Program-made: the position numbers and the translations under genes
Assembly: GCA_018064245.1 (NCBI GenBank)
Contig: JAGHVO010000069.1
Span: forward strand, 1 to 36,483
DNA length: 36,483 nt
Origin: Candidatus Colimorpha pelethequi
GTDB lineage: Bacteria; Bacteroidota; Bacteroidia; Bacteroidales; P3
Direction: 5' to 3'
Notes under the pieces: generated by a model
What the model was told of the DNA's origin: nothing
The model's input: only the letters and a program-made list of their open reading frames with translations
The model's database searches: none
Shown: piece by piece, positions 1 through 8,458 of the stretch
How the letters are laid out: each line of letters begins with the position of its first letter
Position numbering within the stretch: the stretch's first letter is position 1

Positions 1-83
1 AGTTACAAATTCAAGTCCGTTGACTTCTAAAATTACTCGTAAAAGACTATATTCCAGTTATTTCAAAGAACGGTTAGCACACT

Positions 84-1366
84 TTAATGGGACAGTAGTG
101 AAACGGAATAACTTGAGTATAGATAGGTAACGAGAGAGGAACATATTCCATACGAGAAAGGTAAATTCAAATGATATTTTAGTTCCTCATCATTCGAGAA
201 ATCATACCCCGTAGAGATAATATTTGAATTGAATACATCCAAACCCTGCATTATGTAATGTGGGATATAAAAACCGTTTACAAATCCACTTGGATGGTAA
301 ATAGAATAATCAAATTTGCTGACAACGAAAGCATTTCTTCTAAGCGCCGAGTTTTCATCCGTTCTTTGCAATAAATAGAGACATTGGTTATAGGGGTCGT
401 TTCTTAATTCATACAATTTCCAAAAACCAGCGCTGAAGGGTTGATGTATGCCAAAGGAGTACAACATACCTCCGTATGGCGTAGTGAGCATTTGGTTGAT
501 GTCAAAAAAGCGTATGTTGGTTCCGTCAAACCTGTTTGAAGAAGTCTGGTCTTTCCAATAGGTTGCGGTAGCGACGATATCCGAATTGATGTGCTCAATC
601 AGCAGGTCATCGTAGTTGAATATCATATTATCCAGATATTCACAAAACAGATATTGGTAATCCTGTATTCCGCCTGTAGCAAAAAGGTTGTTGATGTCGA
701 AGGCGCGCAAGGTCGGCATCCCACTCCTTACAAAGTCTGAAACCACCACGTAGTTGTCCGTACTGGTAATGTCCAAAAGTCGGATGTAAGGCCCATTACT
801 GATGCGATTCCAACGGAGTAGTTGTTGCCTGTTGTCGTGCGCGGTAAGTAATCAACAATGCAGGAGGAATTATTAAGATTATCTACATGTCCTATTGCTG
901 CGACATGTAATCCTGAATTGTTCTTGAATACCGTCAGCCTGTTTAGGTCGGTGACAAACCTGGATGAAGAACCACTATAAGGGATACAGCTAAAGATGCG
1001 GTAGAAATCGGTTTCATTGAAGAAATCAGTTATCCTAAAGAAGCCGATAAACCCTGTTTGAGATGCGTTATCAACGCCACAGAAATAGACATGCCCCTTA
1101 TAAATCTCCATGTCGTTGACAACAAATCTATGGTCAATAGTGGCGATTTTGTGGTAGGTTTGTGCGTCAGACAGTGTGAAATAGCTATTGCTGTCGGTTT
1201 GCACATAGCTGATCACGTCATCGTTTTGGTAGTGGCGGACGATGGTTTTGATAATTGGATCGGTCACAGGGGCGCTGGATACGATTTCTGTTTGCCCGAA
1301 CGTTTTCATTTGGCAGGTCGTTAACATAATAATAACGAAAGCCCATAGCAATTTATTGTTTTTCAT
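84..1366 (-). pseudogene. Secreted beta-propeller-like protein, split by a frameshift
   Basis: Two minus-strand reading frames (1366-728 and the frame ending at 84) read as one protein of about 420 residues with a one-base phase change. The N-terminal part starts with a signal peptide (MKNNKLLWAFVIIMLTTC...GQTE) and then has short aromatic beta-strand units such as YFCGVDN and FIGFFRI. The second frame is open only after a TGA at 854-852 and continues the same style (YIRLLDI, LRAFDINN, IRFFDIN), so the shift lies between 728 and 851. The repeated hydrophobic strand pattern resembles secreted propeller-like Bacteroidales proteins, but I do not recognise a named family. A sequencing error or a phase-variable site would give the same picture; no long homopolymer is obvious in the overlap. 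Function is unknown. Confidence 0.6.
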
Positions 1367-1413
1367 AATGATTATGTTTTGTTATTGTTAATTCCATGAT
1401 ACGAAGATGCTTG

Positions 1414-1485
1414 TTAAGGACTTTCCTTCGCCTCGGCATAGCTCGAGCAAGCTCCGCTCTGCGCTCGGCTTGCGGAAAGTTAAGG
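1414..1485. repeat. Palindrome-rich intergenic element
   Basis: Between two minus-strand genes lies a GC-rich block with nested inverted repeats. The outer arms are ACTTTCC near 1420 and GGAAAGT near 1476; the inner arms are GCAAGC and GCTTGC. The composition differs sharply from the AT-rich flanks. It could serve as the terminator of the lipoprotein gene ending at 1538, or be a short non-autonomous palindromic repeat. Confidence 0.45.
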
Positions 1486-1537
1486 AATAGCGGTTGCTTT
1501 ATTCAAATACCGCCTTGCATCCTTTCTTTTTTGCTAT

Positions 1538-1945
1538 TTACTTTTTGGTGGCAGTGCCGTGATAGACACCATCTTTGTAGGTGATATCTACAGAATACCC
1601 ATCACTACTCATTTGCTGCGCCCATTTTGCCATTTCCTTTTCGTCTTTTGTTTGGAAATGTACTTCTTCTTTTGCCAAAGCATCTTGATGGTTTTGCGTT
1701 CCAATAGTTATGGTAATATGGTGCCCTGATTGCGCCAACGCTATCAATTGTTGAATCAATGCGGAATAAGCAGTTTCGTTTTGGATAACAGCATAATAAG
1801 CAATGCCGTCTATTGTGTAATTTGCTACTTGAGATTTTTGTATGGATTCTTCCTGCAAAGAATTTTCAATAATGGTGTTGTCTTTCTGACAACTTGTTGC
1901 CATCAGTACCAAGAAGGCACTCAATAATAAAAATTTTGTTTTCAT
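1538..1945 (-). CDS. Small lipoprotein, function unknown
   Basis: This 135-residue protein starts MKTKFLLLSAFLVLMATSCQKDN, an SPII signal with the lipobox cysteine at residue 19, so it should be a membrane-anchored exported lipoprotein. The open frame extends 22 codons upstream, but the start at 1945 is chosen because it places the signal peptide at the N-terminus. The C-terminal part (EVHFQTKDEKEMAKWAQQMS...YSVDITYKDGVYHG) is a small alpha/beta segment that recalls other short Bacteroidales lipoproteins; I cannot assign a function. It lies downstream of, and in the same direction as, the sigma/anti-sigma group and may be part of that regulon. Confidence 0.75.
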   Translation of the reverse strand: MKTKFLLLSAFLVLMATSCQKDNTIIENSLQEESIQKSQVANYTIDGIAYYAVIQNETAYSALIQQLIALAQSGHHITITIGTQNHQDALAKEEVHFQTKDEKEMAKWAQQMSSDGYSVDITYKDGVYHGTATKK

Positions 1946-1956
1946 CGTATTTTGTT

Positions 1957-2412
1957 TTAAGGTTTGTTTATTTTCAATTGTTTGCAGAAGTTGACATACA
2001 AAATGTCCCATTGTTCCTTAGTTGAGTAGTAAAATATTCCCATTTCCTTACGAAGGAAAGAGACCTTGACCAAGCAATCGTTTATTATATTGGGGTCCAT
2101 TGGTTGGGTTGGATCAAATTTGTTTGCCATGAATATTCGAAATACATCAATCCCTTGACTAAGATTTTCCTTATTTGTTTCCGACAGAGGGAGTATATTA
2201 AACTCTTCCTTCATCCATTCCCACCCGGCGGAGTCTTTGGCTCGGATGAGGATGACATCCATTGTGTTGACGCTGTCTATCAGGTAGTCGTGCACATAGA
2301 CAATGTCGATGTCGTCGCGTCCAACGTAGCGGTCATACACTTCTCGTTGTGCCCAAACGCTGTTGGCAATGAGTAGCAATGCGATGGTGGTTAATAGTTG
2401 TAGCGTCTTCAT
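1957..2412 (-). CDS. Exported protein of unknown function
   Basis: The 151-residue product has a cleavable signal peptide (MKTLQLLTTIALLLIANSVWA, then QREV). The mature part is about 130 residues, acidic and without further membrane segments or cysteine motifs. Its ATG overlaps the TGA of the upstream anti-sigma-like gene by four bases (2409-2412), indicating translational coupling. Genes for small secreted proteins often follow ECF sigma/anti-sigma pairs in Bacteroidota (DUF4252 is one example), but I do not see a decisive match to a named family. Confidence 0.7.
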   Translation of the reverse strand: MKTLQLLTTIALLLIANSVWAQREVYDRYVGRDDIDIVYVHDYLIDSVNTMDVILIRAKDSAGWEWMKEEFNILPLSETNKENLSQGIDVFRIFMANKFDPTQPMDPNIINDCLVKVSFLRKEMGIFYYSTKEQWDILYVNFCKQLKINKP

Positions 2413-2924
2413 ACTTTATGGGATGTTTCTATAATATAGTTCAGTTCTGCCAATATCTCTTGGTTGTCGCACCAGTCTTGGCATTCTATTGTGCCGCATT
2501 TGGGTTTGGTTGTAGGACTTTGAGGGGAGGGAATGGCTTCTGTTTTGGGTTCTTCCTCAACAATGTTGGCAGTGGCGGAGGTTGTGTTTTTGATGTCGGC
2601 GCTTTTGATGTTGGTTTTTACGGGTGCAGGAGGGAGTTGGGGAAGCGAGGTGGCGTGTTGGTTGGGCGTGCCGTAGGCTATGAGCTGTGGATCTGGGGTT
2701 GGCTGCCGTTGGATGAACCACAAGCCGCCTGCCAATAACACGAGACAAGCTGTGACACTGGCGATACGCAGAATTCTCTTGCGCTTCCGAGAGGAGTAAA
2801 CGAATAGGCGTGGCGCAGGCTTGATGTGCGACAGATCGTGATTCTGCGCAATTTGTTCGATGCGTTGGCTGTGCTGTTGCCATACATCTATCAGTTCTGC
2901 CAATGGGTCGTTTGTGTTGTTCAT
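2409..2924 (-). CDS. Anti-sigma-like single-pass membrane protein
   Basis: The 171-residue product has a cytoplasmic N-terminal part of about 50 residues (DPLAELIDVWQQHSQRIEQI), a basic stop (SRKRKRILR), one membrane helix at about residues 53-70 (IASVTACLVLLAGGLWFI), and a proline-rich periplasmic tail ending in a cysteine-containing segment (CGTIECQDWCDNQEIL). This is the layout of the membrane anti-sigma partners encoded next to ECF sigma genes in Bacteroidota. It lies 68 bp downstream of the sigma gene and is coupled by a 4-bp overlap to the following exported-protein gene. The role as anti-sigma factor is inferred from position and topology. Confidence 0.65.
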   Translation of the reverse strand: MNNTNDPLAELIDVWQQHSQRIEQIAQNHDLSHIKPAPRLFVYSSRKRKRILRIASVTACLVLLAGGLWFIQRQPTPDPQLIAYGTPNQHATSLPQLPPAPVKTNIKSADIKNTTSATANIVEEEPKTEAIPSPQSPTTKPKCGTIECQDWCDNQEILAELNYIIETSHKV

Positions 2925-2992
2925 GTTGGAAAATATTTGGTTGATTTTGTTGCGGTAATTTGTAACGGCGCAAAAATGTCGTTGTTAGGGGC

Positions 2993-3592
2993 TTACAAAA
3001 AACTTATGTTTAACGCTTTGAGTTTGTCCTTGATGCGTGCGATGCGATGGTTTACGGCGGCTTCGGAGATTTTGAGTGTGGCGCCTATTTCTCGTGCAGT
3101 AATGCCGTCGAGGTAGAGGAACAGGATTGCTTTTTCGTTGGGAGAAAGCAGGTCGATAAGTTCGTAGAGGCGTTCCACAAGGTGGTTTTGGCTCTCCTCC
3201 GCCAGGTTGTTGTAGGTCTTGTCGTCGAGAGGGGAAAACATTGGCGAAAGGGAATGATGGCGCGATTTAGAGACGGCGATGTTGAGCGCAATGCGATAGA
3301 CCCAGGTGTTTTCTTTGCTTTCATGTCGGAAACGAGGCCAGCTTTCCCACAGCGCGCATACAATGTCTTGGTACAGGTCTTTGACGTTTTCGGGACAGCG
3401 GTCGGTAAACATAAGGCAAATCTTGAAGATGGTGCTGTCTCATCGACGCAGCATCTCCTTAAATGCCTTATGCTGAGGACTTCCCTTGGCTTCATCAGAA
3501 GCTTGTGGAAGTTGCCTGTTCGTCTCCTTGCCTTGTTCAGACGGTTTTTCCGCTGATTTCGGTTCGTGGAAACGCTCTTGTCCCTTTCCCAT
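2993..3592 (-). pseudogene. ECF RNA polymerase sigma factor with in-frame TGA
   Basis: The conserved part (from the ATG at 3412) has sigma region 2 (DLYQDIVCALWESWPRF and TWVYRIALNIA) and region 4 with its helix-turn-helix (LSPNEKAILFLYLDGITAREIG, then ISEAAVNHRIARIKDKLK). The same frame continues upstream through a TGA at 3442-3440 to an ATG at 3592. The 50 residues before the stop end in HKAFKEMLRR and the residues after it read DSTIFKICLMFTDRCPENVKD, which together make a normal region 2.1. The gene is therefore probably full length with one nonsense codon, not a gene starting at 3412. If translation restarts at 3412 the product (139 residues) lacks the first helix of region 2. It heads the group with the anti-sigma-like gene and may be inactive, read through, or a sequencing error. 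Confidence 0.7.
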
Positions 3593-3701
3593 TCGAATGT
3601 GCTTTATTATATTAGTCGCAAAAATTGCCTAAAACTACCTTCGAAAACGTAAAATCAAAGAAATTATTTTTTCCAGATATTGTGTCTCGGCATATTATAC
3701 G

Positions 3702-3734
3702 CCGAGCGAGCAGCGCATTGCGCTGCTCGCTCGG
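3702..3734. terminator. 15-bp GC-rich hairpin downstream of nhaA
   Basis: Two perfect 15-base arms (CCGAGCGAGCAGCGC and its complement) are separated by three bases. It follows the nhaA stop on the minus strand, so it probably acts as its transcription terminator. The usual uridine run does not follow immediately, so it could instead be a palindromic repeat element. Confidence 0.55.
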
Positions 3735-3757
3735 TAAGATAAGAGATAGGGAAGTGA

Positions 3758-4930
3758 TTAAGCTCTTATGCAAGGCTCTTTCTTGATGACTGCGGCTTTG
3801 GGCGTGGTGAGGAGTATCAGGGAGCCGACTATTGCGGCGAGGGTGGAGGCGAGGAGGATGGTGAGTTTGGCGGAGTTGATGAGTGCTGGGGTGTCGAAAG
3901 AGAGCAGCGTGATGAAAATTGCCATGGTAAAGCCGATGCCGCAGAGCATTCCGCCGCCGAGGAGGTGGCGCCACCGCAGGGCTTCGGGCAGTTCCGACCA
4001 GCCTAGTTTGATGACAATCCAAGACATTAGGGAAATGCCCAAAGGCTTGCCTATCAAAAGTCCAGCGGCGATGCCCAGGGTGTGGGGTTGCCACAGCTGC
4101 GAGAAGGTGGATTCCTGGATGCTGATGGCGGTGTTGGCAAGCACGAAGAGGGGCAGGATGATGAAATAGACGGGTTTGTGGAGTCCGCGTTCCCACAATG
4201 CCGCCGGTGCGTCGTCGGCTCCTTTGCGGAAAGGAATAGCCATTGCCAGTAGGATGCCTGTGATGCTGGAGTGGACTCCCGATTCCATGATGAGCAGCCA
4301 CAGCACCATGCCGCCCATGCCATAGACCCACGCTCGGTTGATATGGAAGAGCCTGTTGAACATCAGCAACAGCAGTGTGACGAATCCTGCGGCAATGAGG
4401 AAAGGAATTTGCAGGTTGTCGGTGTAGCATAGTGCGATGACGAGTATGGCGCCGAGGTCATCGACTACGGCAAGAGAGGTGAGCAGGATTTTCAGACTGG
4501 CGGGCACTCTGTCGCCCAAGAGTGCCAAGATGCCGATGACGAAGGCGATGTCGGTGGAAAGCGGGATGGCGAAGCCGTTTTGCGAAGGCTGTCCGTAGTT
4601 GATGAAGATGTAGATGAAGGCAGGCAAAATCATGCCGCCTATCGCCGCCACGGCAGGCAGCATGGCGCGCTCAAAGGTGCGTAGCCGACCTATCAGCAGT
4701 TCGCGTTTCAGCTCCAGTCCTATCAAGAGGAAGAACACCGCCATCAGTCCGTCGTTGATCCAGTGGGCTACGGGGTGCCCCATCAGGTTGTAGCTCCACA
4801 GCCATTGATAGTATGCGCCCAACGAGGTGTTGGAAAGCGTGAGCGAAACTGCTGCGCAAAGCAGCATCAAGATTCCCGCAAAAGATTCCCGCAGAAAAAA
4901 ATTGGATGGTTTTTGGTTATGGTTTTTCAT
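3758..4930 (-). CDS. nhaA: Na+/H+ antiporter NhaA
   Basis: The 390-residue membrane protein matches NhaA over its whole length. NhaA exchanges internal Na+ for external H+ for pH and sodium homeostasis. Visible signatures are the conserved N-terminal helices (GHPVAHWINDGLMAVFFLLI, then GLELKRE), the TDIAFVIGILALLG segment with Asp127, and the paired aspartates LAVVDDLGAI (Asp157 and Asp158), equivalent to the ion-binding pair of E. coli NhaA. Later helices include GGGMLCGIGFTMAIFI. Length is normal for the family. It lies 87 bp downstream of the DUF389 gene on the same strand, with a CTCAACA repeat between them. Confidence 0.96.
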   Translation of the reverse strand: MKNHNQKPSNFFLRESFAGILMLLCAAVSLTLSNTSLGAYYQWLWSYNLMGHPVAHWINDGLMAVFFLLIGLELKRELLIGRLRTFERAMLPAVAAIGGMILPAFIYIFINYGQPSQNGFAIPLSTDIAFVIGILALLGDRVPASLKILLTSLAVVDDLGAILVIALCYTDNLQIPFLIAAGFVTLLLLMFNRLFHINRAWVYGMGGMVLWLLIMESGVHSSITGILLAMAIPFRKGADDAPAALWERGLHKPVYFIILPLFVLANTAISIQESTFSQLWQPHTLGIAAGLLIGKPLGISLMSWIVIKLGWSELPEALRWRHLLGGGMLCGIGFTMAIFITLLSFDTPALINSAKLTILLASTLAAIVGSLILLTTPKAAVIKKEPCIRA

Positions 4931-4978
4931 GTTTTGAAAGTTTTAAGGTTTTGAGTCTTTCCTAGTCACTAAGAACAA

Positions 4979-5010
4979 ATCAACAACTCAACGATTCAAC
5001 AACTCAACAC
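4979..5010. repeat. CTCAACA simple-repeat tract
   Basis: Short units of the form CAACAACTCAACGATTCAAC lie between nhaA and the DUF389 gene. The same family occurs at 8267-8290, inside the coding sequence at 15283-15330, and at 32009-32032, 32149-32172 and 32251-32275. Confidence 0.7.
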
Positions 5011-5017
5011 TCTTCGC

Positions 5018-5803
5018 TCACCGATTCTCCTTTATTACCGCAATGGCGGTGAGGATGCTGGGAATGAGCACCAAAAGAATGACGATGGTCATAATCCAGC
5101 GCAGGCGGCGTTCTTTCTTGGGGTCGTCGTAGTGGCAGGATGGAAAGTGAAGGTATTTGACTCCGAAGAATGTGGCGAGGGCGATGAAGATGCTGTTGAT
5201 GCAGAAAAGATAGAAAGCCCCCAAGGCGTAGCGCCAGTTGAGCGTCGCCACGCCAAATCCTATGGTGCACAGCGGAGGCATGAGTGCCGTGGCGATGGCA
5301 ACGCCGGCGATGACCGTACCTTGTTCTTTGCGTGTGGTCTCGATGATGCCTGCCGCGCCGCCGAAAAAGGCTATCAGCACGTCGTAGGTGGTGGGTTGGG
5401 TGCGTGCCAGCAGTTCCGACGGGTTTTCCATCCGCAAGGGACTGATGGCGAAATAAAGTGACGAGGCGACAATGCTGATAGCCACCATTATGCCCAAGTT
5501 CTTGAGAGCCAGCACCAGCATTTGTGTATTGTTGGTGCCTAGCGCCATTCCGAATCCGATGATAGGCCCCATCAGTGGAGAGACGAGCATTGCACCGATA
5601 ATGACGGGGATGGAGTTGACATTCAATCCCACGGAGGCTATCACGATGGCGCACGCCAGAATGAGCACGTTGGGCCCGTGAAAGGGAATGTTTTCGCGAA
5701 TGCGTGTTTCGGCGGCGGCCACGTCGGTATAGGATTGGATGTCTATCAGCTTGTGCAGATAGTCTTTGCCTCGCAACAGGTGTTTTTTGAGCGACTGGAA
5801 CAT
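5018..5803 (-). CDS. DUF389 family membrane protein
   Basis: From the ATG at 5803 the protein has 261 residues. After a cytoplasmic N-terminal part (TRIRENIPFHGPNVLILACA) come membrane segments with the DUF389 signature GLNVNSIPVIIGAMLVSPLMGPIIGFGMALG, a second set (LALKNLGIMVAISIVASSLYF), the loop FGGAAGIIETTRKEQGTVIAGVAIATALMPPLCTIG and two further helices. The family is widespread and its biochemical role is not established. The frame is open upstream to another ATG at 5872 (adding MITLLLLIRYFL...), but the start at MFQSLKKHLL gives the usual soluble N-terminus, so I prefer it. The gene is upstream of nhaA and may be cotranscribed. Confidence 0.88.
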   Translation of the reverse strand: MFQSLKKHLLRGKDYLHKLIDIQSYTDVAAAETRIRENIPFHGPNVLILACAIVIASVGLNVNSIPVIIGAMLVSPLMGPIIGFGMALGTNNTQMLVLALKNLGIMVAISIVASSLYFAISPLRMENPSELLARTQPTTYDVLIAFFGGAAGIIETTRKEQGTVIAGVAIATALMPPLCTIGFGVATLNWRYALGAFYLFCINSIFIALATFFGVKYLHFPSCHYDDPKKERRLRWIMTIVILLVLIPSILTAIAVIKENR

Positions 5804-5939
5804 GGGATGAAGGTTATGGTTTGATGTCTTGTTTCGGAGAAAATAGCGAATAAGAAGCAATAGCGTAATCATGGTAGTCTGGGATTATGTGTTAAACGAT
5901 ACACTCAAATCTACGCTGATAAATCGCTTTATTCAGACT

Positions 5940-6833
5940 CTATTTTCCACTTTTGATTTTTTGGGAAGCGAATTTCCTGTAGCATTGGTAAAACACTACT
6001 ACAATGTTGGCGATGAGCGAGATAAGACTTACTACCAACAGGGCTGTAGGGTTGTGGGAGGCATCGACGCCCCAACGGGGACTATCCACGAACATGGGTA
6101 CGCTCATGGTGAACATCATCCAGAGGGCGAGGGTGTGGGCGCGGTGCTGTAGCCAGGCTCCTCGTTTGATGAAAAAGGCTGGAATGGTGCAGGAAACCAG
6201 CAGTGCGGCGCCGGCGTAGAAGGAATGGTCGGAGACGCAGTTATAGACGTAGGCGAAATTCCAGAGGTCGTAGGCGATGATCCACCACCACTTCATGTCG
6301 GGCCAGATCATGTCGTGCTTCTTGTCTTTGGTGACGTAGATGCCCATCCAGCCGGAGAGTGCCGCGATGTTGAGCAGTCCGGCGATGCCGTTCATGATGT
6401 TCCACGGCCCCGACAGCATCACTACGCCGTCGATTACCTGACCAGTGGCGTGCATTCCATATACTTGGAAGTCGCGGATGCATGCCTCCAGGATGTTCAC
6501 CGAGAGAATCAGCGGCGGGAACAGCAACACCCATTTTTTCTCCGCCAGCCCTTTCTTGTAGCGTATCAGCATAAATCCGATGCAGCCCGCCAGGGCGGAA
6601 TAGACTTTCACCCAGTGAAACCAGGTGCCTGTGCTGGCTCCCGAACCGGGCGTGGCGGTGTAGGGCAGCCACAATACGAAAGGCAGAATCAAGGGTAGTA
6701 TGACAAACAAGCTCAGTGCTACCCATTTGTGGGAACGGGTCAACTCGTTGACCACGATGAGTCCCAATGTGACGCCTACCCACATCAAGACATTCTCCCA
6801 GGTCAGTCCTTGAAATAAAAATCCGTTGTACAT
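5940..6833 (-). CDS. DUF5692 family integral membrane protein
   Basis: The 297-residue protein has about eight predicted membrane helices with many tryptophans (for example LTWENVLMWVGVTLGLIVVNEL and MKWWWIIAYDLWNFAYVYNC). The pattern LEACIRDFQVYGMHATGQVIDGVVMLSGPWNIMNGIAG is the part I associate with the DUF5692 family. No catalytic motif is evident and the function is unknown. A -7 promoter element reading TACTTTTG on the minus strand (6866-6873) lies about 30 bp before the start codon, so it is probably transcribed on its own. Confidence 0.75.
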   Translation of the reverse strand: MYNGFLFQGLTWENVLMWVGVTLGLIVVNELTRSHKWVALSLFVILPLILPFVLWLPYTATPGSGASTGTWFHWVKVYSALAGCIGFMLIRYKKGLAEKKWVLLFPPLILSVNILEACIRDFQVYGMHATGQVIDGVVMLSGPWNIMNGIAGLLNIAALSGWMGIYVTKDKKHDMIWPDMKWWWIIAYDLWNFAYVYNCVSDHSFYAGAALLVSCTIPAFFIKRGAWLQHRAHTLALWMMFTMSVPMFVDSPRWGVDASHNPTALLVVSLISLIANIVVVFYQCYRKFASQKIKSGK

Positions 6834-7204
6834 AGTTTTAAGTTTTTGGTTGATGATTTCGATGGCAAAAGTAGTAAGAAATGCCGACGTAAACGATTGA
6901 GAAATTGAATGCTACAATTGATGTTTCTCAATGAATAGGTCGGTGCCGAGACATTTGGAACACAAGGATGATTGTGATTCAATGCTTTTGAATCATACAA
7001 GGTGGAGTTATTGATTTTTTCAATGCAACGATAGGTTTCATCGGTTTGTTGCGATGAAGTTGTTTGCAGTATCTTTGCAATGAGAAAATGACCGACGAAG
7101 GATGAATGATGTTGGAATTTATGCTTTTTAATTTGCGAAATAAGAACGACTTACAACTATTATTTAACCTTAACCTTAACTTTGACACCAAAAACCAAAT
7201 AAAT
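6834..7204. other. Divergent intergenic region
   Basis: This gene-free stretch holds the minus-strand promoter of the DUF5692 gene (6866-6873) and the plus-strand promoter of the small gene at 7205. I see no convincing coding sequence or RNA in it. Near 7166-7190 are three TTAACC-like units, too short to call a functional repeat. Confidence 0.6.
7045..7077 (+). promoter_or_regulatory. Bacteroidota-type promoter
   Basis: TTTG (7045-7048) is followed after 21 bp by TATCTTTG (7070-7077), matching the -33/-7 pattern TTTG...TAnnTTTG of Bacteroidota. It would start a transcript with a leader of about 120 nt ahead of the gene at 7205. Confidence 0.65.
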
Positions 7205-7417
7205 ATGAAAACTGCCATTTATTATTTCCAGCAAGACGACAAAGCGAACACTGCCCGTCGTCCAATCAATGAGTCCTCCAACTGGCGTTTGGTGGGCTGT
7301 TGCGGTACGCCTGTGCCGGTCGAAACCATTCTGCATCTGCTACGCTATCAGCGTCGTACACACGACGAGCGCGAGGAAGAGTCCTTTATCGACATCGACT
7401 ATGAGGAGGTTCCTTGA
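7205..7417 (+). CDS. Small hypothetical protein (70 aa)
   Basis: The ATG at 7205 starts a 70-residue soluble protein, MKTAIYYFQQDDKANTARR..., ending in an acidic tail (EEESFIDIDYEEVP). It has two adjacent cysteines (LVGCCGTPV) and no membrane segment. It is supported by a good promoter upstream (7045-7077) and a strong hairpin terminator just downstream (7441-7467). The open frame extends 33 codons further upstream, but that part is AT-rich and lies in the predicted leader. I do not recognise the family. Confidence 0.6.
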   Translation: MKTAIYYFQQDDKANTARRPINESSNWRLVGCCGTPVPVETILHLLRYQRRTHDEREEESFIDIDYEEVP

Positions 7418-7440
7418 TGCGAGCATAAGTCTGGAAACGA

Positions 7441-7467
7441 AAAAAGGATGCCAATTGGCATCCTTTT
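7441..7467. terminator. Bidirectional intrinsic terminator
   Basis: The arms AAAAAGGATGCC and GGCATCCTTTT flank an AATT loop, with A and T runs on the two sides, so the hairpin can end transcription from both directions. It separates the convergent small gene and the SDR gene. Confidence 0.85.
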
Positions 7468-7487
7468 CTTATCGTTAAGTGGTGAGA

Positions 7488-8255
7488 TCAACTGGCGGTC
7501 CAGCCACCATCTACGGGGATGGCGGTGCCGGTAATCATTGCGGCGCCGTCGGAGCAGAGGAAACGAGCCACCTTGGCGATGTCGATGGGGTCGAGGAGGT
7601 GCTTGATGGCTGAGTTGCGCAGCATGATGTCGGTGATGACTTCGTCTTCTTTGATGCTGTGCTCTTTGGCCTGTGCGGCTATCTGTTTCTGTACCAGAGG
7701 GGTATCGACGTAGGCGGGACAGATGCTGTTGACGGTAATGCCATACTGTCCGAGTTCGAGGGCGGCAGCCATGGTAAGGCCGTTGATGCCATGCTTTGCG
7801 GAGACGTAGCAGGATTTGAACGGCGATGCAACCAATCCTTGAATGGAGCCGATGTTGATGATGCGTCCCCAGCCGTTCTCTTTCATGGAGGGCACGCAGT
7901 ATTTCATCAGGTAGAAAGGAGCGTTGAGCATGAGGTTCATCATAAATTCCCATTTCTCTTCGGGAAATTCTTCAAGTTTGCAGACGTGCTGCAGTCCGGC
8001 GTTGTTGATGAGGATATCAACGCGCCCATATTTTTCCAGGGTGTAGTCCACCAATCTGCGGCATTCTTCCCGTTTGCTCAAATCTACGGCAATGCCGTCG
8101 CATCCAATTTCTTGTTTGGTCTTGTCAACGGCTTCCTGACGTGAGGAGGCTGCGATGACTTTGGCACCAAATTCGGTGAAGAGTTTTGAAATGGCATATC
8201 CTATGCCGCTGGTGCCACCTGTTACGATGGTAACGCTGTTTTCGAGATGAAGCAT
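7488..8255 (-). CDS. SDR oxidoreductase, 3-hydroxybutyrate dehydrogenase-like
   Basis: This 255-residue short-chain dehydrogenase/reductase has the NAD-binding glycine motif TGGTSGIG (residues 12-19), NNAG (84-87), and the catalytic Ser137, Tyr150 and Lys154 in IGSIQG...SCYVSAKHG. The text around these (SIQGLVASPFKSCYVSAKHGI, then ICPAYVDTPLVQKQI, and the C-terminal ITGTAIPVDGGWTAS) follows D-3-hydroxybutyrate dehydrogenase, which interconverts 3-hydroxybutyrate and acetoacetate with NAD(H). Substrate is inferred from family resemblance; other SDR substrates remain possible. The gene is isolated by terminators at 7441-7467 and 8407-8434. Confidence 0.85.
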   Translation of the reverse strand: MLHLENSVTIVTGGTSGIGYAISKLFTEFGAKVIAASSRQEAVDKTKQEIGCDGIAVDLSKREECRRLVDYTLEKYGRVDILINNAGLQHVCKLEEFPEEKWEFMMNLMLNAPFYLMKYCVPSMKENGWGRIINIGSIQGLVASPFKSCYVSAKHGINGLTMAAALELGQYGITVNSICPAYVDTPLVQKQIAAQAKEHSIKEDEVITDIMLRNSAIKHLLDPIDIAKVARFLCSDGAAMITGTAIPVDGGWTAS

Positions 8256-8266
8256 GGGGAATGGGG

Positions 8267-8290
8267 GATTGTTGAATTGTTGAGTTGATT
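8267..8290. repeat. CTCAACA simple-repeat tract (reverse orientation)
   Basis: TTGTTGAATTGTTGAGTTGA upstream of the SDR start is the reverse-complement form of the repeat family found at 4979-5010 and 32251-32275. Confidence 0.6.
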
Positions 8291-8406
8291 CTTTAGACCT
8301 TTAAACTGTAGCTACTGGTTTGTAATTAGGTAAATCGATAATTTGTTAAGGGTTGAGAAATCTTTTCTTTTTTAGAAAAACGTAGTTTGTGTGGTTTTAT
8401 TGCAAT

Positions 8407-8434
8407 AAAGGGGCGCTCTTTTGAGCGCCCCTTT
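8407..8434 (-). terminator. Terminator of reverse rubrerythrin gene
   Basis: A 12-bp stem (AAAGGGGCGCTC and its complement) with a four-base loop lies 25 bp after the rubrerythrin stop codon. On the minus strand the stem ends in three uridines. Confidence 0.85.
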
Positions 8435-8458
8435 AAAGATTTGACTGATAATTGATGC

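Noticed and set aside
3440..3442. TGA read as a sense codon in this organism
   Set aside because: TGA ends several intact genes here, for example at 7488-7490 and 16036-16038, so general recoding is ruled out.
7166..7190. Telomere-like TTAACC repeats
   Set aside because: Only about three imperfect units in a leader region; no structural or replication context.
7106..7204. N-terminal extension of the 70-residue protein
   Set aside because: AT-rich segment downstream of the predicted transcription start with no conserved look; the ATG at 7205 is better placed.
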